Below are positions 15,947 to 23,787 of a stretch of 64,000 nucleotides of DNA, piece by piece; the first letter of the stretch is position 1, and each line of letters opens with the position of its first letter. A program made the position numbers and the translations under genes. The notes beneath the pieces are model-generated. The model saw only the letters and a list, made by a program, of their open reading frames with translations. It was not told the DNA's origin and searched no databases. This DNA comes from Pseudomonas gingeri. GTDB taxonomy: Bacteria > Pseudomonadota > Gammaproteobacteria > Pseudomonadales > Pseudomonadaceae. Location: contig NZ_JACAQA010000028.1 of assembly GCF_013385425.1 (NCBI RefSeq), positions 62,001 to 126,000 of the forward strand, read 5' to 3'.

Positions 15947-17323
15947 ATGACCGCTCACCAGACTCCGCCCGCCGCCGAGCCCCAGGCCAGCGAACTGATC
16001 CTCGGCCTCGAGGACCGCCCCCGCCTGCTGATCGGCCTTCTGGCAGCGCTGCAACATCTGTTGGCGATCATCGTGCCCATCGTCACCCCCGGCCTGCTGA
16101 TCTGCCAGGCCCTGGGGGTGTCGGCGCGGGACACCAACCTGATCGTCTCGATGTCCCTGGTGATCTCCGGCATCGCCACCTTCGTCCAGTGCCGCCGCTT
16201 CGGCCCCTTCGGCGCCGGGCTGTTGATCGTCCAGGGCACCAGCTTCAACTTCGTCGGCCCGCTGATTGCCGGCGGCGCGCTGATGGTCAAGCAAGGCACG
16301 CCGGTGGAAGCGGTGATGGCGGCGATCTTCGGCGTGGTCATCGCCGGTTCCTTTGTCGAGATGGGCATCTCGCGGATCCTGCCCTTCGTCAAACGCATGA
16401 TCACCCCGCTGGTGACCGGCATCGTCGTGCTGATGATCGGCCTGACCCTGATCAAGGTCGGCCTGATCAGCATGGGCGGCGGTTTCAGCGCCATGGCCAA
16501 CGGCACCTTCGCCAACGGCGAGAACCTGCTGCTGTCCGGCGTGGTGCTGACGATCATCGTGGTCCTCAACCGTATCCCGCTGGTGTGGATGCGCAGCTGC
16601 GCCATCGTTATCGCCCTGGCGGTCGGCTATGCCCTGGCCGGCTACCTGGGTCGGCTGAACTTCACCGGCATGCACGAGGCCGCGCTGTTCCAGATCCCCA
16701 CGCCGCTGCATTTCGGCCTGGATTTCTCCTGGTCGCTGTTCATTCCGATGCTGGTGATCTACCTGGTGACGTCCCTGGAAGCCATCGGTGACGTCACCGC
16801 CACCAGCAAGGTGTCGCACCAGCCGGTGGAAGGCCCGCTGTGGATGCAACGGATCAAGGGCGGCGTGCTGGTCAACGGCGCCAACTCTTTGCTCGCAGGG
16901 CTGTTCAACACCTTTCCCAGCTCGATCTTCGCCCAGAACAACGGGGTGATTCAGCTGACCGGCATCGCCAGCCGGCATATCGGCAAATGGATCGCCCTGA
17001 TGCTGGTGCTGCTCGGCCTGTTCCCCTCGGTGGCCGGGGCGATCCAGGCGGTGCCCGAGCCGGTTCTCGGTGGCGCGGCGATGGTGATGTTCGGCGCGGT
17101 GGCGGCCTCGGGCATCAATATCCTCGCCAGCATCCACCTGGACCGCCGCGCGCTGCTGATCATCGCCGTGTCCCTGGCCCTGGGCCTCGGGGTATCCCAG
17201 GTGCCGGAATTCCTCGCCCATATGCCGGCGGCGCTGCGTAATGTGCTGGAGTCCGGCGTGGCCACCGGCGGCATCTGTGCCCTGGTGCTGAACTGGTTTC
17301 TGCCGGAGCCGCCGCGGGCCTGA
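15947..17323 (+). CDS. NCS2-family xanthine/uracil permease
   Basis: This 458-residue inner-membrane nucleobase transporter has about 14 predicted membrane segments. The family is recognised from the N-terminal LLAALQHLLAIIVPIVTPGL, the substrate-binding segment GPFGAGLLIVQGTSFNFVGP and the motif FNTFPSSIFAQNNGVIQLTG, close to the NCS2 signature region of XanP/UacT-type carriers. The residues fit a purine (xanthine or urate) rather than a uracil carrier, but this is inference. The start ATG at 15947 follows AGGGC. A long REP hairpin lies 50 bases after the stop. Confidence 0.9.
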   Translation: MTAHQTPPAAEPQASELILGLEDRPRLLIGLLAALQHLLAIIVPIVTPGLLICQALGVSARDTNLIVSMSLVISGIATFVQCRRFGPFGAGLLIVQGTSFNFVGPLIAGGALMVKQGTPVEAVMAAIFGVVIAGSFVEMGISRILPFVKRMITPLVTGIVVLMIGLTLIKVGLISMGGGFSAMANGTFANGENLLLSGVVLTIIVVLNRIPLVWMRSCAIVIALAVGYALAGYLGRLNFTGMHEAALFQIPTPLHFGLDFSWSLFIPMLVIYLVTSLEAIGDVTATSKVSHQPVEGPLWMQRIKGGVLVNGANSLLAGLFNTFPSSIFAQNNGVIQLTGIASRHIGKWIALMLVLLGLFPSVAGAIQAVPEPVLGGAAMVMFGAVAASGINILASIHLDRRALLIIAVSLALGLGVSQVPEFLAHMPAALRNVLESGVATGGICALVLNWFLPEPPRA

Positions 17324-17373
17324 GTGCATTGGCCATCGTGCCTGTCAGTATGCAATCCCATGAACACCACCAA

Positions 17374-17451
17374 CCTGTAGGAGCATGGCTTGCCAGCGAA
17401 GCTTTTGGCGATCTCAGGGACGCTTTCGCTGGCAAGCCATGCTCCTACAGG
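17374..17451. repeat. REP-type inverted repeat pair, perfect 27-base arms
   Basis: The left arm 17374-17400 (starting CCTGTAGGAGCATGGC) is exactly complementary to 17425-17451, with a 24-base loop. It is the most perfect of the REP doublets in this window. It occupies the start of the 310-base gap between the permease and the porin. The rest of that gap (17452-17633) is AT-richer and presumably holds the porin promoter. Confidence 0.88.
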
Positions 17452-17633
17452 GTCCGTATTTCAGCCTGAAATCAAGGTTCCAGAGCTCCGCGATGGCTCT
17501 AGACCGGCCTTTTATGAATTTAATTTCATCCGTCAAAACCCGGGTTTGACTCAGAACTGTCACATGGCCACTCCTTAATTGTTTCAAGAGTTTGCTGCTC
17601 TTATTTCAATTCTGTGACTAGGATCCGAACCCA

Positions 17634-18986
17634 ATGAACAAGCTGTTGAGCCCCTTAGTGGGCGCCGCCCTGGCGAGTGTCACGATCTACGCCCATGCGG
17701 ATTTCATCGATGACAGTCACGCCGACGTGACCCTCCTTAACCGTTACCTGAACCAGGATGGTCAAGGCGTCAGTGGCAGCACGGCCAAGGCCAAGAGCTA
17801 TCATGATTGGGGCCAGGGCTTCCAGTTCGACTTCAAGTCCGGCTACACCGACGGCACCATCGGCCTGGGCCTGGACCTGCAGGCGTTCTACGGCCTGAAG
17901 CTCGACTCCGGCGGCGACCTGGACGACAAGACCCACCAGGGCCGCTACCCCGGCAGTATGTTCCCGCTGGACAACGGCAAGTCCGTCGACCAGTTCGGCG
18001 TGATCAGCCCGACGTTCAAGGCACGTTTCCTCAAGGATGAATTGCGCATCGGTACCCTGTACCAGAACAACCCGATGCTGGCCAACACCGACGGCCGTCT
18101 GTACCACCAGACCAACACCGGTGCGCAACTGGTGTCCAAGGACCTGGACAACTTCACCTTCACCGTCGGCGATATCACCCAGACCAAGATCCGCAACGAA
18201 ACCGGCGACACCGGCATGATCACAGCCGGCGGCACCAAGAAAAGCGATCGCTTCCTCTACGGCGGTGCCGACTACGCCGGTATCCCGGGCACCACCCTGA
18301 GCGCCTGGTACTCGAACCTGTCGGACTACTACCAACAGGCCTTCCTCGGTGCCAAGCGTCATGACGCCCTGCCCGTCGGCGCCATCGACAGCGACTTCCG
18401 CGCCTACCGCAGCCTGGGCACCGGCGGCAACGCCGATGGCGACAGCCAGTACTCGGCCGCCGGCTACTACGGCAACGGCCTGACCAAGGGCCGGATCAAC
18501 CAGTCGACCGTCAGCCTGATGGAAAGCTACAGCCTGTCCGGCCACACCGTCGGCCTCGGCGTGCAGAAGAACAGCGGCAACAGCGACTTCCCGTACCTGG
18601 ACTCCGGCCTGAACAGCGGTGCCGAACTCCAGGGCCCGGGTTCGGGCGCCGACAGCCCGGCACTGACCAATATGCAATTGAACAAATTCCAGCACGCGGG
18701 TGAGCGCAGCTGGCTGGCGCAGTACAAATATGACTTCGCCCAGTTGGGTGTGAATGGTCTGGTGTTCGCCACCACCTACGTCCATGGCGACCAGATCCGT
18801 ACACCGGCCGATCCGAATGCCAAGGAATGGGAACGCGATATCTCCCTGGCCTACAACGTCCCTACCGGCCAGCTGAAAGGCCTCGGCGTGCGCTGGCAGA
18901 ACGCCCATGCCAGCCCGGACATCACCGGCCAGACGATCCAGGACGAAAACCGCTTCTACGTGAGTTATGTGATCCCGATCTGGTAA
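17634..18986 (+). CDS. OprD-family outer-membrane porin
   Basis: This 450-residue substrate-specific porin is an 18-strand beta barrel of the OprD/Occ family in the outer membrane. The signal peptide ends near residue 22 (IYAHA), followed by the family opening FIDDSHADVTLLNRY. Characteristic stretches include DWGQGFQFDFKSGYT, GTIGLGLDLQAFYGLKLD, FKARFLKDELRIGTLY and the C-terminal RFYVSYVIPIW ending in an aromatic residue as required for barrel assembly. The family takes up small carboxylates, amino acids or peptides; the substrate is not predictable here. It is monocistronic and followed by a REP element. Confidence 0.93.
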   Translation: MNKLLSPLVGAALASVTIYAHADFIDDSHADVTLLNRYLNQDGQGVSGSTAKAKSYHDWGQGFQFDFKSGYTDGTIGLGLDLQAFYGLKLDSGGDLDDKTHQGRYPGSMFPLDNGKSVDQFGVISPTFKARFLKDELRIGTLYQNNPMLANTDGRLYHQTNTGAQLVSKDLDNFTFTVGDITQTKIRNETGDTGMITAGGTKKSDRFLYGGADYAGIPGTTLSAWYSNLSDYYQQAFLGAKRHDALPVGAIDSDFRAYRSLGTGGNADGDSQYSAAGYYGNGLTKGRINQSTVSLMESYSLSGHTVGLGVQKNSGNSDFPYLDSGLNSGAELQGPGSGADSPALTNMQLNKFQHAGERSWLAQYKYDFAQLGVNGLVFATTYVHGDQIRTPADPNAKEWERDISLAYNVPTGQLKGLGVRWQNAHASPDITGQTIQDENRFYVSYVIPIW

Positions 18987-19043
18987 GAAACCGTGGGGCT
19001 TGGAAAACCCTGATGCCGCTCAATCAGGGCCGAACACGGTCCT

Positions 19044-19117
19044 TGTAGGAGCAGAGCTTGCTCGCGAAGAGGCCCTTGAGGCCGCCAATAGCTTCGCGGG
19101 CAAGCTTCGCTCCCACA
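19044..19117. repeat. REP-type imperfect inverted repeat
   Basis: TGTAGGAGCAGAGCTTGCTCGCGAAG is faced by an imperfect complement ending in CGCTCCCACA, about 22 bases apart. It lies between the convergent porin and DUF2790 genes. Confidence 0.75.
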
Positions 19118-19172
19118 TCAGGTGATATGACGTTTTCAATAATCCAGACTGCTTATCAACCGACTCGATCCA

Positions 19173-19388
19173 TCAATCCCCGGAACAACCGCTGCCCCAG
19201 GTCTTGTACTTGTACTCCTTGATCTCCCCGGTCGGCGTCTTGTAGGTCATCTTCGCGTCGACGATGCCGCAGGCATAAGGATCGGAATCCACGCTGATAA
19301 CTTGCGCGATGTCTTTTCTATCCAGGGCAAAGGTTTGGGCACTGAAAAGCACGACCGCAACGGTCAAGCACTTGGTATAGATATTCAT
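19173..19388 (-). CDS. DUF2790-family small secreted protein
   Basis: This is a 71-residue exported protein of unknown function. It has a signal peptide of about 20 residues ending in TFALD, then DIAQVISVDSDPYACGIVDAKMTYK, with two cysteines (the AC pair and the final GC) likely to form a disulfide. The pattern ACGxVxAxMTY plus a C-terminal Gly-x-Gly-Cys matches DUF2790, a group of tiny Pseudomonas periplasmic proteins. The start at 19388 is preferred because a longer frame would precede the signal peptide with unlikely sequence. It ends near the REP element after the porin. Confidence 0.8.
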   Translation of the reverse strand: MNIYTKCLTVAVVLFSAQTFALDRKDIAQVISVDSDPYACGIVDAKMTYKTPTGEIKEYKYKTWGSGCSGD

Positions 19389-19595
19389 GATCACTGACTC
19401 GATATGAGAAATAGGGAATAACCCGCCGCGCTGGGCAGACTGCACCTGCGCAGGCTCTCAATCGACCATTATCTATGGATTAAGGAATTGGCAGAGCTTA
19501 TTAACTAATAGTTTATAAACGCCTTAACACTTAGCTAATTGAATTCTATCTAGCCCCCGCCACGGCTTCCGCCCGCCGGAAAGATGACGAAACAT

Positions 19596-20015
19596 TCATG
19601 AAACATGGTTTCCTCTAACGGGCAGTGCTGATCTCACCGAGCAACGGCGGGCTGTACCACACTCCTTTTCAGCAAAATCAAAATTTCTTCTTGATGCTAC
19701 CCTCAGCCGTGTTCGGAGTGCGGCTGGCCGGGACCGAAGGGGGGAATCGCCTATTTCTTCATTCGGCAGCTCTGGATACTCCTTATCGACAACAAGTTGA
19801 TTTGTGAAATGCTTTTCACCCAACGCCTCATTAAAGGCTGACGCCAAGTCGCGCACGGGCTGAGCGTGTGCCTGAGAAGTAAATCCTCCGACAAAGCAGA
19901 CCGTAACACCCCATAAAAATGACACAAGTACTTTTCGCCCATACAACACAAGCCCAACCGCAACACCATCAGCCACAACGTCATCCTTTACCAGGTCATT
20001 GAACACCCCGTTCAT
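19596..20015 (-). CDS. Hypothetical exported protein, possible frameshift in a C-run
   Basis: I do not recognise this 139-residue frame. Support for it being a gene is the excellent GAGGAGA 6 bases before the ATG at 20015 and a hydrophobic export-like segment (about residues 29-51, VLVSFLWGVTVCFVGG to SQAHA). An acidic N-terminal tail of 26 residues precedes it, which is unusual for a signal peptide. After residue 91 the sequence passes a run of six C (complement of 19738-19743) and becomes Arg/Ser-rich and unprotein-like. Adding one base there would give a short alternative C-terminus ending in SIKKKF. The surrounding DNA is AT-rich. It may be a decayed or transferred gene. Confidence 0.45.
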   Translation of the reverse strand: MNGVFNDLVKDDVVADGVAVGLVLYGRKVLVSFLWGVTVCFVGGFTSQAHAQPVRDLASAFNEALGEKHFTNQLVVDKEYPELPNEEIGDSPLRSRPAALRTRLRVASRRNFDFAEKECGTARRCSVRSALPVRGNHVS

Positions 20016-20066
20016 ATCAATCTCCTCGAAAACCCATGTGTCACACTTAAAACCGTTTTCATAAAT

Positions 20067-20116
20067 CAGCCTGCCCCAAACCCTCAGGCTGCCTACTGTC
20101 AGAGATGACAGTAGGC
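20067..20116. terminator. Two tandem hairpins between divergent units
   Basis: CAGCCTG/CAGGCTG (20067-20073 with 20085-20091) and GCCTACTGTC/GACAGTAGGC (20091-20100 with 20107-20116, loop AGAGAT) are perfect stems that share one base. Neither has a T-run. They lie upstream of the genes on both sides, so a regulatory or insulating role is as likely as termination. Confidence 0.4.
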
Positions 20117-20186
20117 GTTCCCTTGATTAAGGCTCAGTCTTTTCCCATAGGTATGGAGCCTGGCGATTCATCATGAGGATACGTTC

Positions 20187-20463
20187 ATGAAACTGAATAA
20201 ACCGTCCATCACCGGCGTCTTCAATATTGTCATTTTTTGTCTGGCCCTCTCCGGACTCAGCGCTGCGGCCCAGGCGGCCTTGCTGGATGAAGGCAGCGCC
20301 GGCGGCAACAGTTGCACGCCCGCCTCGGTCAGCGGAACTGATCGTGCCGATCACCCCGCGGGTGATCACCGACAACAGCGAGGCCCGCCAGATCACCGAC
20401 GAATACCGTCAGCAGTTGCAGTTGATGAAACCCCTGGAGCCCCCCGCCCATGCAAAGAAATGA
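20187..20463 (+). pseudogene. Remnant of a secretin-like gene (signal peptide joined out of frame to a secretin C-terminus)
   Basis: A good ribosome site (GAGGA) and a signal-peptide-like start, MKLNKPSITGVFNIVIF to AAAQA, are followed after about 45 codons by nonsense. In the +1 frame the same stretch encodes ELIVPITPRVITDNSEARQITDEYR and ends at 20463. That string strongly resembles the C-terminal end of type II/IV secretins (GspD-like LITPRVI...A..TDEYR). The simplest reading is a gspD-like gene that lost almost all of its body and is frameshifted at the junction. The functional kinase gene starts 90 bases downstream, so this remnant may be its transcribed leader. Confidence 0.6.
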
Positions 20464-20552
20464 CACTTTTCCAGCACTTGCAGACCCAGCGGCACTACAC
20501 TTTGCGAAAAGAGCCCGAAGCCGCCACGTCAACCGGACACAGGAAGTACGCA

Positions 20553-22397
20553 ATGATGCGATGGAGCCGATACAGAAGTGCGGCGCTGGTCACCCTGTTT
20601 GCCATTCTGGTCAGCCTCCTGGCGTTCCTGCTGATCAAGGCCTTTTCCCGGGAAACCTCCACCTATTTCGAGTCCCGCGACCTGCTCCGCCAGCTCAAGC
20701 AGCTGGATGCCAGGCTCGACGCGAAGATTCTCAAGACCCGCATCAGCGACGAATACAATTACAACCTGCTGGCCATCCCCATCGCCGATTCCAGCCGACG
20801 CTGGGACCAGTTGGTCGTGCAGAACAGCTCCCTGGACAACTCCAGCATCTGGCAGGCGCGCAAGAAGGCCTACCTCGACGCCACGGCGGAAAAGAACAAG
20901 CTGATCGAGCAGTTCCAGGCCCACAACACCGCCTTGCGCGATGACCTGGAAACCCTGTCGGCGATCGAAGACACCGTCCAGACCGACCTGGAACCCTTCA
21001 GCGCCGAACACCCGGTGGAAACCCTGAGCGTGCTCTACAGCGCCTCGAAGCTGACCTTGAGCGCCCTGGAATATGCGCAGCACGTGTCCAATGGCAAAGC
21101 CGACAAGATCGAACGGCAGATCCAGCACCTGGCGGCACAAAAGACCAGCCTGCCGGCGGCCCTGGGCCCGTCCATCGACAAGCTGATCGCCCAGGCCAAT
21201 GTGGTGGTCAGCGAACAACCCCAGGTCAATGATCTGCTGGACCGCATCGGCTTTATCCCGGTGGCCGCCAGCCTCGACGGCATCAACGAACTGTTGAATG
21301 AAATCCAGCGCCGCGCCGAGCTCCAGGACCGCCAGTACCTGATCTATCTCAGCGTGTGCGCGGCGCTGATGGCCGTGCTGGTGTTCTACCTGATCATTCG
21401 CCAGTTGCGCAGCTATGCGCTGATCAATCAGATGAACAGCGCCTTGCAGCTGTCCAACGACCGCCTCGAACAGCGTGTCGAAGAACGCACCCGCGAACTC
21501 AAGGAAGCCCAGAGTGAGCTGATGGACGCCGCGCGCACGGCCGGCATGGCGGAAATCGCGACCAACGTCCTGCATAACGTCGGCAACGTGCTCAACAGCG
21601 TGAACATCTCCGCCGATCTGGTGACCCGCAAGATCCGCTCCAGCAAGGCCCAGGGACTGACCAAGGCGGTACAGTTGATGAACGAGCACGCCGACGACCT
21701 GGGGGACTTTGTCAGCCGTGACGAAAAAGGCAAGCTGCTGCCCGCCTACCTCAACCAGCTGGCCGCGGCCGTCGCCACCGAGCAGACCGAGATCATCCAG
21801 GAACTGGCGCAACTGAGTAAAAGCGTCGACCACATCAAGGAAATCGTCGCCACCCAGCAATCCTATGCCGGCGCGGCCAAGCTGCTGGAAGCGGTGAACA
21901 TCACCGACCTGTTCGAAGATGCCCTGCGCATGAACTCGGGGGCCCTGAACCGGCACAAGGTCACGGTGCTCAAGGACTACCACCCGGTCCCGACCTTTCT
22001 CGGCGACAAGCACCGGCTGCTGCTGATCCTGATCAACCTGATCAGCAACGCCAAGTACGCGGTGTCGGACCTGACCAACCGCGACCGGGACATCACCCTG
22101 GGCGTGCGGGTGGTCGACGGCAAGACCCTGCGCATCAGCGTCAAGGATGAAGGCGAAGGCATTGCGCCGGAAAACCTCGCGCGGATCTTCACCCATGGTT
22201 TCACCACCCGCAAGGACGGTCACGGCTTCGGTTTGCACAGCTGCGCCCTGGCGGCGCTCGAGATGGACGGCCGCCTCTACGTGCACAGTGACGGCCCGGG
22301 CAGGGGCGCCCTGTTCACCCTGGATATCCCCCTGCAAACCATCCATATGCAAGACGAGCATCCTGCGGCGAACGCCTCCCCGACCTCGGCCTATTAG
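20553..22397 (+). CDS. Membrane sensor histidine kinase with DAHL-like periplasmic domain
   Basis: This is a 614-residue sensor kinase. TM1 covers about residues 10-30. An all-helical periplasmic domain follows (32-260, with LRQLKQLDARLDAKILKTR resembling the DAHL ligand-binding domain), then TM2 (262-285). A coiled coil (EQRVEERTRELKEAQSEL) leads to an atypical H-box with His341 in ATNVLHNVGNVLNSV, where Asn follows the His instead of Glu/Asp. The ATPase domain has the N-box INLISNAKYAV (Asn499), G1 DEGEGIAPE and a G2 region GHGFGLHSC. The ATG at 20553 follows AGGAAG. No response regulator is adjacent, so its partner is unknown. Confidence 0.88.
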   Translation: MMRWSRYRSAALVTLFAILVSLLAFLLIKAFSRETSTYFESRDLLRQLKQLDARLDAKILKTRISDEYNYNLLAIPIADSSRRWDQLVVQNSSLDNSSIWQARKKAYLDATAEKNKLIEQFQAHNTALRDDLETLSAIEDTVQTDLEPFSAEHPVETLSVLYSASKLTLSALEYAQHVSNGKADKIERQIQHLAAQKTSLPAALGPSIDKLIAQANVVVSEQPQVNDLLDRIGFIPVAASLDGINELLNEIQRRAELQDRQYLIYLSVCAALMAVLVFYLIIRQLRSYALINQMNSALQLSNDRLEQRVEERTRELKEAQSELMDAARTAGMAEIATNVLHNVGNVLNSVNISADLVTRKIRSSKAQGLTKAVQLMNEHADDLGDFVSRDEKGKLLPAYLNQLAAAVATEQTEIIQELAQLSKSVDHIKEIVATQQSYAGAAKLLEAVNITDLFEDALRMNSGALNRHKVTVLKDYHPVPTFLGDKHRLLLILINLISNAKYAVSDLTNRDRDITLGVRVVDGKTLRISVKDEGEGIAPENLARIFTHGFTTRKDGHGFGLHSCALAALEMDGRLYVHSDGPGRGALFTLDIPLQTIHMQDEHPAANASPTSAY

Positions 22398-22482
22398 AAT
22401 ATTCATCAATGAGAGAGAGCCATCCGCCAGCACTCGCTTTACACTTTGTCCCCGCCCTTCTTCACCCAAAGATCCGTCCCCG

Positions 22483-23061
22483 ATGACCGAAAACTTCGAA
22501 GTCCCAAGCCCTCACGAAAAACACGTCGAACACACCACCGAACACGCCCATGCCCGTGGAGACGGCTTTGCCAGCCGGATCGCGGTGATGACCGCGATCA
22601 TGGCCACGATTGGCGCCATGCTCAGCTACCAGGCGGGCTCCACGGAAAGCGAAGCGGCGATGGACAAGAACAACGCCGCGATCCTCAAGACCGAAGCCGC
22701 CAACCAGTGGAACTACTACCAGGCCAAGTCCAGCCGGCAGAACCTCTCGGAAATGGCCAGCCATATCCCGGGCCTGGACGCCGCGCACTACACAGCCGAG
22801 GTCGAGCGCTACAAGAAGGAAAAGGAAGTCGTGCGGCAGAAAGCCGAGGGCCTGGAAGCCAAGAGTCGCGAGTGGGATGACAAATCCGAGCAGGTCCTGC
22901 ACCAGCACCATCGCTGGGCCCAGGCGATGACGGCGATCCAGATTGCCATTTCGCTGGCGGCGATCACCTTGCTGACCCGCAAGGAATGGCTCAAGCGCAT
23001 GGCCTACACCGCGGCGGGTGTCAGCGTGGTGCTCGGCGGCCTGGCCGCGGCACATATCTGA
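22483..23061 (+). CDS. DUF4337 family membrane protein
   Basis: This is a 192-residue protein of unknown function with a His-rich N-terminus (EKHVEHTTEHAHARGD). The first hydrophobic segment is IAVMTAIMATIGAMLSYQAG (about 33-52). A long charged helix with KNNAAILKTEAANQWNYYQAKSS follows, and two C-terminal membrane segments (about 145-190) end the protein. KTEAANQWNYYQAKS is the hallmark of DUF4337. It begins 85 bases after the kinase gene in the same direction and may share its transcript. A strong hairpin follows its stop. Confidence 0.85.
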   Translation: MTENFEVPSPHEKHVEHTTEHAHARGDGFASRIAVMTAIMATIGAMLSYQAGSTESEAAMDKNNAAILKTEAANQWNYYQAKSSRQNLSEMASHIPGLDAAHYTAEVERYKKEKEVVRQKAEGLEAKSREWDDKSEQVLHQHHRWAQAMTAIQIAISLAAITLLTRKEWLKRMAYTAAGVSVVLGGLAAAHI

Positions 23062-23077
23062 AACGGTAACGCCCGAC

Positions 23078-23111
23078 ATCAGTCAACCCGGCACCGCCCG
23101 GGCTGACTGAT
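23078..23111. terminator. Two-way hairpin between convergent genes
   Basis: ATCAGTCA (23078-23085) pairs with TGACTGAT (23104-23111), and an inner CCCGG/CCGGG extends the stem. It lies between the convergent DUF4337 gene and the small Ala/Thr-rich protein gene, the right place for a shared terminator, though no long T-run follows. Confidence 0.6.
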
Positions 23112-23130
23112 GAAGCCATATGACCGCGGC

Positions 23131-23454
23131 TTACGCCTTGGTGTTGATGGTTTCCCCGATCGGCTGGCCGCTGCCGTTGGAAACGGCTTTCGGCGCGGCG
23201 GTGGCCGTGGTGTTGTGATGCTGGTGCTTTTGCAGCAGCTTCTGCGCTACGCGGTCGCCATGGCTGGCTTCCTGGGCGGTTTCTGCAGCGGTTTCGGTTG
23301 CTTCCTTCGTGGCCGCCGCAAGCGCGGTGAGGGCTGGGGTAGCAGTGCTGGCGGTGGTGCTGGAAGTTTTCTGCGCGGGTGTCGGGGTCGCCTGGGACTG
23401 ACCGGCAATACGCACAGAGACTGGATTTGCAGCCGGAATTGCGCCGATGGACAT
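23131..23454 (-). CDS. Small Ala/Thr-rich hypothetical protein
   Basis: This 107-residue protein has no family I can name. It opens MSIGAIPAANPVSVRIAG and continues with a low-complexity Thr/Ala/Ser region, including TATPALTALAAATKEATE. A more helical stretch, ASHGDRVAQKLLQKHQHH, follows, and it closes on GSGQPIGETINTKA. No signal peptide or membrane helix is seen. The start is well supported by AAGGAGA 7 bases before the ATG, and it is a stand-alone gene convergent with DUF4337. Confidence 0.7.
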   Translation of the reverse strand: MSIGAIPAANPVSVRIAGQSQATPTPAQKTSSTTASTATPALTALAAATKEATETAAETAQEASHGDRVAQKLLQKHQHHNTTATAAPKAVSNGSGQPIGETINTKA

Positions 23455-23691
23455 CGGACTCTCCTTAAGTTGGGATCAGCAGACGTGCCCGGCCATGACT
23501 TGGACTGGAGCACGGTTCACTACTTACTGTCTCGACCCTTAAAACTGGCCCGCCTCCGAAACCACCGGAGGCGAGGGAGAGATTGATCCTCGGCATGTAC
23601 CCGATCCGTTACGATCAGGTGAAAACTTCGTATATCCCGGATTTGCGAAGGGTTTGCAGTCAGGTACAAACAGGCCTGCACACCGCAGAAT

Positions 23692-23776
23692 CTGTGGGAG
23701 CCGGCTTGCCGGCGATGGCGTCCGAATGGACAGCGCAAGGCTCAAGGGCCTCATCGCTGCAAGCCAGCTCCTACAG
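23692..23776. repeat. REP-type imperfect inverted repeat
   Basis: CTGTGGGAGCCGGCTTGCCGGCGATGGCG is faced by an imperfect complement ending GCAAGCCAGCTCCTACAG (23759-23776). It sits just beyond the 3' end of the ABC ATPase gene, within the 333-base stretch 23455-23787, which otherwise holds the promoter of the small Ala/Thr-rich gene and no further gene that I can support. Confidence 0.75.
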
Positions 23777-23787
23777 GGGTTGCGTTA

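Noticed and set aside
20187..22397. One 736-residue protein starting at 20187 and including the kinase
   Set aside because: The first 120 residues change from a signal peptide to low-complexity sequence, and a good start with AGGAAG exists at 20553 directly before the first membrane helix.
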